Positions 35,398 through 44,468 of a DNA stretch of 64,000 nucleotides are shown here, in pieces. This stretch comes from JACMJL01 sp963791805 (GTDB lineage Bacteria > Bacillota > Clostridia > Clostridiales > Clostridiaceae). Each line of letters opens with the position of its first letter. Positions within the stretch are counted from its first letter, which is position 1. A program made the position numbers and the translations under genes. The notes beneath the pieces were generated by a model. It was given only the letters and a program-made list of their open reading frames with translations, made no database searches and was not told the origin of the DNA. The stretch spans positions 1,674,001 through 1,738,000 of the forward strand of contig CAWBTU010000006.1 in assembly GCA_963791805.1 (NCBI GenBank). The letters are read 5' to 3'.

Positions 35398-36734
35398 AAT
35401 AATACTAACTCTTGAGAAAATATTGAATCTTTTATTTTAGTGTTCAATAAAATATTGGGGTATTTTTCATTTATTATTTGTTTAATAATTTTTAATCCTA
35501 TTCCTCTGCTCATTCCTTTTGTAGTAAAATCTTTAGTATAAATTTTGTCGATTGAAGCTTCTTTTGAGCAGGAATTACTAACTACAATTGTAGCCATTTC
35601 CTCATTTTTTATTATAGCTAAATAAATTTTTTTGTTTTCACTTAAGATAGCTTCTTCAATTGCATTATCTAATAGAATCCCAACGATTCTACATATATCT
35701 AAATTGCTTATAGGCAATGAATTTATATCTTCTATCAATTCTATTCTTGTTTCTATATCTTTAGATTGAGCTGTAATGATTTTAGAGGAAATAAGTCCTT
35801 TTAGAGGATCTATCTTTAAATGTTGAAGTAACATAAAACAACTGCCATCTCTTACTAAGGTTTTTTTTGTCTCAGGCATTAAAGCATTGCTATAAAACTC
35901 TTCTAATCCTTCTAAGTCTTTATTTTTAATAAACTCACCGATAACTTGTAGTATATTTAGAGAATCATGCTTAAAACTTCTGAAGTTAAGTGAAATTTGT
36001 TCAATAGTGCTTGTATACTCTTTTAGCTGAACTATTTCTCTATTTATATATTTTTTTTCTACGTCGTTCTTTTTATTATTAATATTATAATAAATTATGA
36101 GGATAGATGAAACAACAAAACTACCTGCTAGCAGAAAATTTAAAAGGCAAACTTTATTATTAGAAAGATTAAATGAGAACTTAAACATTAACAAGTAAGA
36201 ATAAAAGGAAATAGCACTTAAAATAATACTTAAAACCAAGAGAATATTATTTTTTGTTCCAATTTTAAACTTCTTTTTTATATATATCTTTTTTATATAT
36301 TTCTTTGAAAATTTACTTATTACAAAACCAACAGGTGGTAAAAATAAATATGGAAGTATCTTAAATTGATTATTATCTCTGATTTCATAATAATTAATTT
36401 TTAATATAAAAATCAGAATAAATCCAGCTAAGGCATCTGCTAAAACAGCTGTTAAAACTGGAAAAATAGAAACTATTATTGAATTAAATACTTCCTTCGA
36501 TATGAAATATAAGAAGATTATTATTACCATGGAGATTATTGGAATCATTAGAAATTCAGATTTGTAATACATAACAAATAAACCAAACATAGATAATAAT
36601 GTTATTAGTATCAAAATATTTTTTATTGTTAGCTTTATGAAACTTATATTAACAACTACATAAGCAATAGTAAATACTTGCACCATTAGAGCTATTAAAT
36701 CTATGAGTAAATCAACTATATCTATTACCTCCAA
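35391..36734 (-). CDS. GHKL-type sensor histidine kinase (AgrC/CitA-like)
   Basis: 447 aa. About six hydrophobic segments (residues 5-225) form the membrane sensor, like AgrC peptide receptors. The cytoplasmic part has F-R-S-F-K-H-D-S-L-N-I-L (phosphorylated His) and a GHKL ATPase with L-L-D-N-A-I-E-E-A and G-M-S-R-G-I-G-L-K-I-I. AgrC relatives usually sense cyclic autoinducer peptides. No agrB, agrD or LytTR regulator gene is adjacent, so this is an orphan kinase. The stop overlaps the start of the ABM remnant region. Confidence 0.85.
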   Translation of the reverse strand: MEVIDIVDLLIDLIALMVQVFTIAYVVVNISFIKLTIKNILILITLLSMFGLFVMYYKSEFLMIPIISMVIIIFLYFISKEVFNSIIVSIFPVLTAVLADALAGFILIFILKINYYEIRDNNQFKILPYLFLPPVGFVISKFSKKYIKKIYIKKKFKIGTKNNILLVLSIILSAISFYSYLLMFKFSFNLSNNKVCLLNFLLAGSFVVSSILIIYYNINNKKNDVEKKYINREIVQLKEYTSTIEQISLNFRSFKHDSLNILQVIGEFIKNKDLEGLEEFYSNALMPETKKTLVRDGSCFMLLQHLKIDPLKGLISSKIITAQSKDIETRIELIEDINSLPISNLDICRIVGILLDNAIEEAILSENKKIYLAIIKNEEMATIVVSNSCSKEASIDKIYTKDFTTKGMSRGIGLKIIKQIINEKYPNILLNTKIKDSIFSQELVLFE

Positions 36735-36864
36735 TCTCCTATTTTTTCAATATATTTATACTATAACATAAAGTAGTAAAAATCTATATATTGTTCTATA
36801 AATTTTATTATATTACATAATATACTATTACAGGTCAGATTTGTCTTTAAATAAAAAACTAGAG

Positions 36865-36872
36865 CAATTAAA
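36865..36872. repeat. Target-site duplication, left copy (IS4-family element)
   Basis: CAATTAAA directly abuts the left inverted repeat; CAATTATA (38504-38511) abuts the right one. They agree at 7 of 8 positions. Confidence 0.7.
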
Positions 36873-38503
36873 CCAATGTCATTAAGATAAGCAAATATAA
36901 ATTTCAGAAGTCCGTTAGAAATAGTTTTAATATATCTAACGGCTTCTTTTTATATACATTGCTTGTTTTTTGGTATAGCAAACAAAACAGATTAAAAACC
37001 TGTTTTTAGAATTTGAGAGTTAATGATTTTTATGCTACTCTATAATTGAAGCTTATCGTGGTTTTAGACTTCAGTTTACGTTGGTCTTTTCGACCATCTC
37101 GGATGGGTAGAATATACTTGCGTATAAGAGCTTCAACATCATGTGGAGATATATTTTCGGGACACTTAAAAAAGTGTGTACATATTTGCATTGCCATTGT
37201 AAAGTTTACTTGGTATGTATGCTTTGTAGATTTTTGTTTTATCACTACGTGCAGTGTTATGATTTCACAAAAATTATACATTACAAGCTTTGCAAATATT
37301 TCTTGAACAATGTACTCCACATTTTTTGAGTGAAAATTAATAAGACCAAGAGAATACTTCAATTCCCTAAATGAAGTCTCAATACCCCATCTCATATGAT
37401 ATAGTTTCTTAATCTCTTCAGTAGAAAACTCAGATGAATCCAAGTTTGTCATTATAGTTTCATAGCTATTTTCTGAAATTTTAAATCGCACAACTCTAAA
37501 TGTAATAGGGAAAAACTCTCTATCTTTGGGCTTTAGAAAATCAAAGGGTACTTTTTTAGGCAAAAATTTATAAATATCTTGATGAGCTTTAATTTCATTA
37601 GTTTGTCTTCTTGTAAGTTTTAAGTTTATTATTGTATCAAATTCATCTTCAGCAGGCAATACAAGGCTAGATATTATACCATTGCTAGTTATATCCTTTA
37701 CTCTAATAGCATATTTAAAACCCATTTTTTGAATATGAGCAAATACATTGTAGCTTTCGTAACCACGATCAGCAACAAATATGGCCTTTTCCTTTATTCT
37801 GGAACACTCAACCATATCTATGAGAGCTCTATACTCATTTTTTTGTTTATATCCTTGAATAGAAGCATCAATATATAGTTTATTACATAAGTCATATATC
37901 GCATTAAGATGTAGGATATTAAAGCCTTTAGAATCAGGAGAGGATTGACAATAACTATCAACGTCTTTAGGATTATGGGCAATATTAAGGTCTGATCCAT
38001 CTACTGCAAGTAGTCTATAACCATTGTAAGTTTTAAGATTATCAAAAGAATTAGTGAATTTATCAAGCAAAAATTCAAAAGCACATGGCAAGATTTTATC
38101 TCTTTGTTGTACAAAAGCTGAAGATGATGCTGTAGCAACATCATAATTAAAGTGTTTTAAAAGTTCTTTGGAAATAGAACCTCCACCAATAGACAATAAA
38201 ATTTCAATAACAGATTTGAATGTTAGTTTACGATTACGTGTAAAATCCCGTTTAGGATTCTTAACATAATAATCAGGGTGCTCAGCCATTTCTTCTATAA
38301 TACTCATTAGCTTATTCTTAACATGATCAGTATAATTAATCATTTGCAACGCCTCCAAAAATCTATTTTTTTAAGGGGCTGCGCCGCATATTTCTATTAA
38401 CTTGTCAAGTGATTTTTCAAAAAATAAAAAAGAGCAGGTACATCTTTTTATACCTTACTCTTTTGAGTTTTTTCATCCTAATGTCTTAACTTAATGACAT
38501 TGG
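36873..38503 (-). mobile_element. IS4-family insertion sequence, complete
   Basis: About 1631 bases bounded by inverted repeats CCAATGTCATTAAG[A/T]TAAG (18 of 19 identical) at 36873-36891 and 38485-38503, flanked by 8-base target duplications. It carries one transposase gene. Removing the element and one repeat copy restores a terminator stem CTAGAG...CTCTAG flanked by A and T runs, so the insertion hit the loop of the terminator of the SDR gene. A hairpin inside the left end (36912-36950) could insulate the element. Confidence 0.85.
37030..38358 (-). CDS. IS4 family transposase (DDE)
   Basis: 442 aa, full length and uninterrupted. DDE signatures: first Asp in A-V-D-G-S-D-L-N-I, second Asp in V-A-D-R-G-Y, and the IS4 Y-R-E-K block Y-H-M-R-W-G-I-E-T-S-F-R-E-L-K. 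GGAGGCGTTG precedes the start of the long frame; the internal ATG six codons on (M-I-N-Y-T-D-H-V) is an alternative. The element may be active, given intact gene and ends. Confidence 0.93.
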   Translation of the reverse strand: MEALQMINYTDHVKNKLMSIIEEMAEHPDYYVKNPKRDFTRNRKLTFKSVIEILLSIGGGSISKELLKHFNYDVATASSSAFVQQRDKILPCAFEFLLDKFTNSFDNLKTYNGYRLLAVDGSDLNIAHNPKDVDSYCQSSPDSKGFNILHLNAIYDLCNKLYIDASIQGYKQKNEYRALIDMVECSRIKEKAIFVADRGYESYNVFAHIQKMGFKYAIRVKDITSNGIISSLVLPAEDEFDTIINLKLTRRQTNEIKAHQDIYKFLPKKVPFDFLKPKDREFFPITFRVVRFKISENSYETIMTNLDSSEFSTEEIKKLYHMRWGIETSFRELKYSLGLINFHSKNVEYIVQEIFAKLVMYNFCEIITLHVVIKQKSTKHTYQVNFTMAMQICTHFFKCPENISPHDVEALIRKYILPIRDGRKDQRKLKSKTTISFNYRVA

Positions 38504-38608
38504 CAATTATACTCTAGTTTTACTGTAGAAATTTATTTTTTCATAAGGGTCTGACACTTTTGGGAAGGAAGTATGACTAAGCTTGTTTATGGGTGCTAGT
38601 GAGGAAAT

Positions 38609-39475
38609 TTACACCTCTGAGGTACTTGGAGGCAACTGAAAATTAATTGTAGGATTGTTTTCGTTCAAAATATCTTCCATTCTTTGCTTTACTCCATCTT
38701 TAAACTCTTTATGAGTTATAATGTAAAACTTATTCTTTTGAATTGCATCAAAAACTTCATCCGCAACCTCCTTTGGTGACATTCCCTCTGACAGTAGCTT
38801 GCGAAGTTTTTGCCCCAATTCAGAAAACCCCTTTGTTTCCTTGCTTGAAGAAGGATTTATTAGACTTGACGGACGATTTCTTTCACAATCCATTATTCTT
38901 GTGTTAACAAAGGCAGGACAAAGAACTGAAACATTTATTTTGGCTTTGGCTACCTTTAAATCATAATAGAGACTTTCAGAAAAACTCACTATAGCATGCT
39001 TTGTCAAGCTATATAAGCCATTTACGGGACCTGCTGTTAATCCAGCCATTGATGCAGTATTAATTATGTTGCACTCATTGTCTTGTTTAAGCATAATAGG
39101 CACAAAGGTTTTAGTAGAATTAATTACCCCCCAAATATTTACCCCTATAGCCCATTGCCAATCAGCAGTAGTATTTTTCCATAAAAGATTACCTGTAGTT
39201 ACACCTGCATTATTAAATAATAAATTAACTTCCCCAAAGGCTTCAATTGTCTTTTCAGATAAAGTAATAATATCTTCTTCCTTTGACACATCACATACTA
39301 TAGCTAGAGTTTCTACTCCTAAAGATTTTAGACGTTTTTCAATACTTATTAGGGATTCCTCCTCAATATCAGCCAAAACAACCTTCATTCCTTCATTTGC
39401 ACATCTTTCTGCAATAGCAGCTCCAATTCCACTAGCTGCTCCGGTAATTACTGCTACTTTGTTTTTTAATACCAT
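38609..39475 (-). CDS. Short-chain dehydrogenase/reductase (SDR) family oxidoreductase
   Basis: 288 aa from the ATG at 39475, preceded by AAGGGGATGTAATT; the longer frame to 39505 is less likely. Classical SDR motifs: T-G-A-A-S-G-I-G (NAD(P) binding), N-N-A-G-V and the catalytic Tyr-Lys replaced in context as Y-S-L-T-K-H-A (Y-x-x-x-K present). D-I-E after beta 2 (L-A-D-I) suggests NAD preference. Substrate unknown. Its terminator has been split by the IS4 element downstream. Confidence 0.9.
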   Translation of the reverse strand: MVLKNKVAVITGAASGIGAAIAERCANEGMKVVLADIEEESLISIEKRLKSLGVETLAIVCDVSKEEDIITLSEKTIEAFGEVNLLFNNAGVTTGNLLWKNTTADWQWAIGVNIWGVINSTKTFVPIMLKQDNECNIINTASMAGLTAGPVNGLYSLTKHAIVSFSESLYYDLKVAKAKINVSVLCPAFVNTRIMDCERNRPSSLINPSSSKETKGFSELGQKLRKLLSEGMSPKEVADEVFDAIQKNKFYIITHKEFKDGVKQRMEDILNENNPTINFQLPPSTSEV

Positions 39476-39763
39476 AATTACATCCCCTTCTTGTAAAAAC
39501 CGCATATTAGAATTTAATTCCTTAATTTAGCGTTATTTAATAAAATACATTTCTTTATGACTAACCAACTTTCATATGCAATATTTTACTTTTATACATT
39601 GTCTTAACATGTATATTATACCATTAATTTACATTGCTTAGAATGTTTAATATTAAATTAATACAGCTAAAGGCGATTCACAAGCAAAATTACCATTGTC
39701 ACTAATCCGTCCATCCTATTGGCCAAAGGGATTTACTTTCTAAAAAGTTCTTGTAAGTTGCTA

Positions 39764-41371
39764 TTACTTCAATTTAAAATCTGGGTTTATAAGATTATTA
39801 TAGTAAGCTTTTGTTGGTGTGTAATTTTTGATTTTATTAGAGTCTAAACCTAACTGAGTTAAATTAGTTAGTCCCTTCAAATCATTTATATTACTTATTT
39901 TATTGCTTGAAAGCCCTAAAGATTTCAAACCTGCTAATTCCTTCAAAGCGCTTATATTATTTATCTTATTTTTATTTAAATCTAATGAATTTAAGTTAGT
40001 AAGTTCCTTTAAAGAATCTATACTACTAATATTATTCATACTTAATTCTAAACTGGTTAGATTTGCAAGACCTTTTAGACCTTCTATACTATTAATTTGA
40101 TTATTGTATAGAGATAGTGAAGTTAAATTGGTCAGTCCTTTTAAAGCATCTATATTTCCAATTCTATTAAAATCTAAATTTAGTGAAGTTAATTCAGTAA
40201 AATTCTCCATTCCAGAGAGATTACTTATCCTTTTACCACATGCACTAAACATTTTAAGCTTGTCTACATCACTTCTTAAAATATCTCCAGTTGGTTTATT
40301 AATATTTTCCCTAACTGATTTTTCTAGATTCTTATCTTGAAATAAAATAATAGCATTTTCATAATTATCTGATGAATTTAATTGAAAGTCCTTACCTTGA
40401 AGCTTCTCATAAAAAGAATTTGTTGAAGAATAATCTTCAATATGATTTCCACTTAAATATAAGGAGTTTAAATTAGTAAGAGTTTTTAAAGCACTTATAT
40501 TATAAATCTCATTATTACATAAATTAAGTGAAGTCAAATTGGTAAGTCCTTTTAAAGCATTTATACTTCTAATCTTATTAGTACTTAAATCTAAAGTAAC
40601 TAAATTTGTGAACTTTTCTAATCCTGCAAGATTACTTATATTTTTACCCTCCGCAGGTAATGTAGTTATCTTTTTAGCATCAGCTAAAGATATCTCTTCT
40701 GTTGGTTTATTTATAATATCTCTTACAGCTTTTTCTAAGTTTTTATCTGGTAGTGTAATATCAATATAACTATCTGGTAATGCTAATGTAAAATCTTTAC
40801 TTGTTATTTTCTTATAATAGGACAATGTTGGAGAATAATCTTGAATTTTATTGCCTGTTAGATATAATTCCGTCAAATTAGTAATTTCCTTTAAATCCTC
40901 TATATTGGTAATCTGATTATACTCTAGTCCTAATGAAGTTAGGCTTGTCATCCCTTTTAAATCCTCTATATTAGTGATTTGATTATCAGCTAAATTTAAA
41001 GAATTCAATTTTATAAGCCCCTTTAAGGTATCAATATTGCTAATTTGATTAAATGATAAATTTAAAGAAATCAGACTAGTACAATTTTCTATACCTGAAA
41101 GATTAGTAATACTAGCATTTTCAGCCCATATCCTAGTAATCTTGACCATATCACTTTTATAAACATCTCCATGTTTTTTATTAATAGTGTTCCTTACTAC
41201 TTTTTCTAAGTTTTTATCTGGAAAAGATATTATCGTATCATTTTGTGTTACAGCTTTATTCTTGGCTTTTCCTTCAACAATTGTGAATTTACCTATATTG
41301 CATAATGAAAGGATTATGAGTCCCATCAATACTCCTATCAATATTTTTTTATTACGCTTTTTATGAAACAT
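39764..41371 (-). CDS. Secreted leucine-rich repeat protein (internalin-like) with three internal modules
   Basis: 535 aa. Basic N-terminus and one hydrophobic segment (about 9-28) as signal or anchor. Three modules of about 155 residues each begin with F/L-P/Q-D-K-N-L-E-K-x-V-R-x-x-I-N-K (about residues 50, 208 and 344) and continue with 22-residue LRRs of the bacterial SDS22/internalin type (L-T-N-L-T-S-L-x-L-x-x-N-x-I). There is no LPXTG sorting signal or choline repeat, so cell-surface anchoring is not explained unless the N-terminus is uncleaved. Internal similarity suggests module duplication. A protein-binding role at the surface is inferred. Confidence 0.88.
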   Translation of the reverse strand: MFHKKRNKKILIGVLMGLIILSLCNIGKFTIVEGKAKNKAVTQNDTIISFPDKNLEKVVRNTINKKHGDVYKSDMVKITRIWAENASITNLSGIENCTSLISLNLSFNQISNIDTLKGLIKLNSLNLADNQITNIEDLKGMTSLTSLGLEYNQITNIEDLKEITNLTELYLTGNKIQDYSPTLSYYKKITSKDFTLALPDSYIDITLPDKNLEKAVRDIINKPTEEISLADAKKITTLPAEGKNISNLAGLEKFTNLVTLDLSTNKIRSINALKGLTNLTSLNLCNNEIYNISALKTLTNLNSLYLSGNHIEDYSSTNSFYEKLQGKDFQLNSSDNYENAIILFQDKNLEKSVRENINKPTGDILRSDVDKLKMFSACGKRISNLSGMENFTELTSLNLDFNRIGNIDALKGLTNLTSLSLYNNQINSIEGLKGLANLTSLELSMNNISSIDSLKELTNLNSLDLNKNKINNISALKELAGLKSLGLSSNKISNINDLKGLTNLTQLGLDSNKIKNYTPTKAYYNNLINPDFKLK

Positions 41372-41706
41372 ATATTTTGCTCCTTAATATATAAATATTT
41401 TTTTTACTTTTTGTATTAGAATTTTTTTACGGAAATTAAGTTGCCATACATAGACGTTAAATTATGATAAATATTAATAAGTAGTTAGTTGGTAGCATAT
41501 GTTAACTTTATATATTGTACCATAAATTTACTGTTTATAACAACAAATGTAATTGATGTCTCCTTCATTTTGCCTTAAATAATCGAATTTTAGGAAAGGA
41601 CATAACTTCAAGAAAAATTGTGAAGAATACCATAATGTGGCAGCAATTTTTGTTCCGATTTTACATTTTATTCGCAAACCATATGAGTACTAGCGAGGCA
41701 TATAAA
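41372..41706. other. Intergenic stretch without recognised features
   Basis: AT-rich DNA between the LRR gene and the promoter at 41707. No ORF with a ribosome binding site and no strong hairpin seen. Confidence 0.4.
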
Positions 41707-41735
41707 TTGTAATCTTTTATGCAAAATGATATAAT
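41707..41735 (+). promoter_or_regulatory. Strong sigma-A-type promoter
   Basis: TTGTAA (41707-41712), a 17-base spacer, and a perfect TATAAT (41730-41735). It drives a short transcript holding a 28-codon ORF and a terminator (41876-41917), and by readthrough the ParB-like gene. Confidence 0.7.
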
Positions 41736-41786
41736 AGTATTGTAATTAAAATCAAGTATTTTAAATTAATGAACGAGGTGAAGCCT

Positions 41787-41873
41787 GTGTTAGCATATAA
41801 CAATAAAATTTCTACATTTAAGAGGCATATAATATCTTCTAATATAGGTTTAGTTAAATTACAATTTTATTAA
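41787..41873 (+). CDS. Possible small peptide or leader ORF
   Basis: 28 codons from a GTG at 41787 (GAGGTG 7 bases upstream), reading V/M-L-A-Y-N-N-K-I-S-T-F-K-R-H-I-I to a TAA at 41873; basic and without Trp/Cys. It is enclosed between a strong promoter and a terminator, which suggests either a leader peptide or a small RNA. Coding status unproven. Confidence 0.35.
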   Translation: MLAYNNKISTFKRHIISSNIGLVKLQFY

Positions 41874-41875
41874 GA

Positions 41876-41917
41876 ACATCTAGAAAGTAGTATACACTTC
41901 CTAGATGTTTTATTTTT
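41876..41917 (+). terminator. Terminator or attenuator before the ParB-like gene
   Basis: Stem ACATCTAG/CTAGATGT with a 17-base loop, then TTTTATTTTT. It lies 53 bases upstream of the next gene start, where it could work as an attenuator. Confidence 0.75.
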
Positions 41918-41969
41918 GGAATTTGAGAGCTAGGGCATATTATGCACCAGATATTAAAGGAGGAAAAGT

Positions 41970-42518
41970 ATGAATAAAAGTGAGATTATAATTAAGGGTT
42001 TGCCTGTAAAAACAACCAAGCTGGAGAATGGTGATGTTAATTTATTATTTAAAATAGCTACTTATGATAATATGGAGTCAATTTATAAAGTAATTGTCAA
42101 AAAGGCTTATTGGAAAAGTGCAGTTATAGGTATGACAGATGTAAATTACTTCGTGATTAAAGGTGAATTAAAAGCATGTGTAAATAGCAAGGGCACACCT
42201 TTTATTTCAGTAGAAGCAACATCAATTAAAATGTTTCAATTGTTAAAAGATGCCAACGGCCAGATAGATTTAAATTATGAAATGCCAGCTGGAACTGATG
42301 AAATAATTGATATTTCAAAGCTGGTAAATCAAAATGAAAATCAGTCAATAAAGCGTTCAACGAACAAAGCATTAAATTATATGAAAGATAATAATAAGTT
42401 CAGCAAACCTATAGTTGTTAAAAGAGATAGCCTTGTTATAGTGTCAGGCTATGATGAATATGCAGCCGCACAAGAACTTGGAATAAACAATGTACCAGTT
42501 TCATATGTAGATAATTAG
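41970..42518 (+). CDS. Protein with a ParB-like C-terminal motif
   Basis: 182 aa. The N-terminal 115 residues are beta-rich and not recognised (G-L-P-V-K-T-T-K-L-E-N-G-D). The C-terminal part, K-P-I-V-V-K-R-D-S-L-V-I-V-S-G-Y-D-E-Y and A-A-A-Q-E-L-G-I-N-N-V-P-V, matches the core of ParB/Srx-like domains (ligand strand, V-x-x-G-x-x-R/E-x-x-A-A-x-x-L-G). AAAGGAGGAAAAGT precedes the ATG. Role unknown; possibly DNA- or nucleotide-binding. Confidence 0.6.
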   Translation: MNKSEIIIKGLPVKTTKLENGDVNLLFKIATYDNMESIYKVIVKKAYWKSAVIGMTDVNYFVIKGELKACVNSKGTPFISVEATSIKMFQLLKDANGQIDLNYEMPAGTDEIIDISKLVNQNENQSIKRSTNKALNYMKDNNKFSKPIVVKRDSLVIVSGYDEYAAAQELGINNVPVSYVDN

Positions 42519-42532
42519 AAATAACTTCAATT

Positions 42533-42566
42533 AAAGCCACCGACTATTTAATAATCGGTGGCTTTA
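42533..42566. terminator. Terminator after the ParB-like gene
   Basis: Perfect 11-base stem AAAGCCACCGA/TCGGTGGCTTT with an 11-base loop, A-run before and T-run after; can serve both strands. Confidence 0.85.
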
Positions 42567-42623
42567 CTAATATCAATAATGACAGGAATGTCATGAGCCT
42601 GGCACATGACAAGTGAAGCAATA

Positions 42624-43424
42624 CTATTTAACAGGATATATCTGGAATTGTGTGGTTAAACCTGCATCATCAGCATATTTAGGGAATAAGCAGGTTGCAT
42701 ATGTACCAGATTGATCCCAACCAAGGAATTTTCCGTTAAAATCAGCCTGAATTGTCCAATAATTTTTTTGTGCAGTTGGCTTGTTTATTGTATACCTAAA
42801 ATTCTTTTGATCAATTTGTGTTTGAGCATATGTTATTGGCTCAATTTCTGAAGTAGGATAAGTGAATTGGAAGTTTTCTGTTTCTAAATAAGAAACTCCT
42901 GTGATTTTTGAAGTAAGAACATAAAATCTAACAGGTGATGTAGAATCAACACTAATTACTGGCTTTCCATTTCTATTAGTTGGTCTAATATAACTACCAT
43001 TACTTCCTAAAACTGTTACTGAAATAACGTCAAATAACTCATAATTTACTGGAAGATCGCTAGTTGCTGTTAATGGGCCGTTTGAAGTATTTGTTATAAA
43101 TTTCGAATTATAGCATTTAAAAGCACCGTCAGCGATATCGAACCGTGCTTCCATTATAGCTGAATTTACATCACAGTATAGGTGGTTATCATTAGGGCTT
43201 ACTCTAGCATATTTTCTTGTCTGATTACTTTGTATTAAAGTTTTACCTGAATATTGATCGGTTTTTAAACTGAATAGTTCCCATTCTTGTACCCAAGGTC
43301 TAGTGCAATTCATAGAATTTCCTGATTCAGAACACCAAAATAGACTGTCTGTTGTTGAAAGTACAGCAACATTTGTACCATAGTCACCTTCCAAGTAATT
43401 TAACAATTCAGATTTTAATGCCAT
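42624..43424 (-). CDS. Beta-trefoil (fascin-like) protein, unknown role
   Basis: 266 aa, no signal peptide, rich in aromatic and beta-strand patterns. Residues 15-140 look like fascin/lectin-type trefoil repeats: V-A-V-L-S-T-T-D-S-L-F-W-C, W-V-Q-E-W-E-L-F-S-L, N-Q-T-R-K-Y-A-R-V and N-Y-E-L-F-D-V-I-S-V. The C-terminal half has another such pattern (Y-W-T-I-Q-A-D-F-N-G-K-F-L-G-W-D). TAGGAGGAATTAATT precedes the ATG. It may bind carbohydrate; no toxin partner is adjacent. Fold call is tentative. Confidence 0.5.
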   Translation of the reverse strand: MALKSELLNYLEGDYGTNVAVLSTTDSLFWCSESGNSMNCTRPWVQEWELFSLKTDQYSGKTLIQSNQTRKYARVSPNDNHLYCDVNSAIMEARFDIADGAFKCYNSKFITNTSNGPLTATSDLPVNYELFDVISVTVLGSNGSYIRPTNRNGKPVISVDSTSPVRFYVLTSKITGVSYLETENFQFTYPTSEIEPITYAQTQIDQKNFRYTINKPTAQKNYWTIQADFNGKFLGWDQSGTYATCLFPKYADDAGLTTQFQIYPVK

Positions 43425-43739
43425 AATTAATTCCTCCTAATAATAATTTTTTTACCAACATTAATCAGACATAAATAGCGTTTACTGTTATGGCTTACTT
43501 TGTTGGCATATACTTATAATATATTAATTTTTATAACTTTCAACAAAATACTCACAATATAGAGGAATTCTTCTCTGAACTGAAAAAAAATAGGAAATTT
43601 ATCTTTTACGACCAAAAATCACTCTTTTAAAGTATTATTATTAATAGAAATACAATAAAACTATATCTCAGAATTGAGTTTTATCAATTGGCTATTTTTT
43701 ACATAAGCGATAAAATTATTGCCCCGCGGTCGTTGCAAG
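43425..43739. other. 315-base intergenic region
   Basis: Between the beta-trefoil gene and the flavodoxin-like gene. Apart from the ribosome binding site at the left edge, nothing recognised; a CCCCGCGG island near 43721 is the only GC-rich spot. Confidence 0.4.
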
Positions 43740-44384
43740 CTAAATCTGAACCAGTCGCTTTCCTAATTCAAATGCCTTTTTGCAATCTTGCGGAAATACT
43801 TCTTTTTTTCGTTTTGCTTTTTCACTAGCATTAAAAGCTGTTGAAACATATTTTGAATAATCATCAAATTGATAAGTATCAGTTACAAAAAGTGATTCAG
43901 CTTTTCCTAAAATTCTTTCCACTAAAACTTCATTATATTTAAGATTTTCCTTCCATTTTGTTTGTTCTAATCTCTGATCATTAACTCCAAATGTATAAAT
44001 TAGGCCTACAGAGATTCTCTTAGGAAAAAGCGAAGAATAATTTTCATCATAAACTAGATATGGAAAAATTAATCGTTCTATAAATGATTTCATTTCACCT
44101 GTAACTGAAGCTAAATAAATTGGTGAACCAAGAATTATACCATCTGCATCCTTAATTTTTTTTAGAATTGGACTTATTTCATCGTTTATAGAGCATTGAC
44201 CATAACTCTTACCATTTTTTAATTTACATGCAAAACAACTTTTACATCCTTTATAGTTGTAATCATATAGATGAATCATTTCTGTCTCTGCTCCATTTGA
44301 AGCAGCACCTTCGAGGGCTTTATTCAGCAAAGTTGCTGTATTCTGATTTTTTCTTGGACTTCCGTTAATAGCAATTATCTTCAT
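43740..44384 (-). CDS. Flavodoxin-fold NAD(P)H-dependent FMN reductase family protein
   Basis: 214 aa. The start M-K-I-I-A-I-N-G-S-P-R-K-N-Q-N-T-A-T-L-L is the FMN phosphate loop. C-K-S-C-F-A-C-K-L-K-N-G-K is the cysteine motif of the iron-sulfur flavoprotein/NADPH-dependent FMN reductase subgroup, and G-S-P-I-Y-L-A-S-V-T-G-E-M-K-S-F-I-E-R is the flavin-binding segment. Likely cytosolic redox enzyme. The divergently functioning MerR gene next upstream on the same strand may regulate it. Confidence 0.9.
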   Translation of the reverse strand: MKIIAINGSPRKNQNTATLLNKALEGAASNGAETEMIHLYDYNYKGCKSCFACKLKNGKSYGQCSINDEISPILKKIKDADGIILGSPIYLASVTGEMKSFIERLIFPYLVYDENYSSLFPKRISVGLIYTFGVNDQRLEQTKWKENLKYNEVLVERILGKAESLFVTDTYQFDDYSKYVSTAFNASEKAKRKKEVFPQDCKKAFELGKRLVQI

Positions 44385-44468
44385 ATCTATAACCCCATTT
44401 CCTATTTTAAAAATTTAATTATGAAATCAACTCTATTAATAGTGTAATGGTTGTAGTATAGAACAAGG

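Noticed and set aside
35391..36734. agr-type quorum-sensing locus
   Set aside because: Only the AgrC-like kinase is present; no agrB, agrD or response regulator was found in the flanks.
36891..37029. Hairpin at 36912-36950 as terminator of a chromosomal gene
   Set aside because: It lies inside the IS4-family element, with no gene upstream on the plus strand; more likely part of the element.
39764..41371. Direct repeats as a CRISPR-like array
   Set aside because: The repeats are leucine-rich-repeat codons in one long ORF with 66-base periodicity and no constant repeat with unique spacers.
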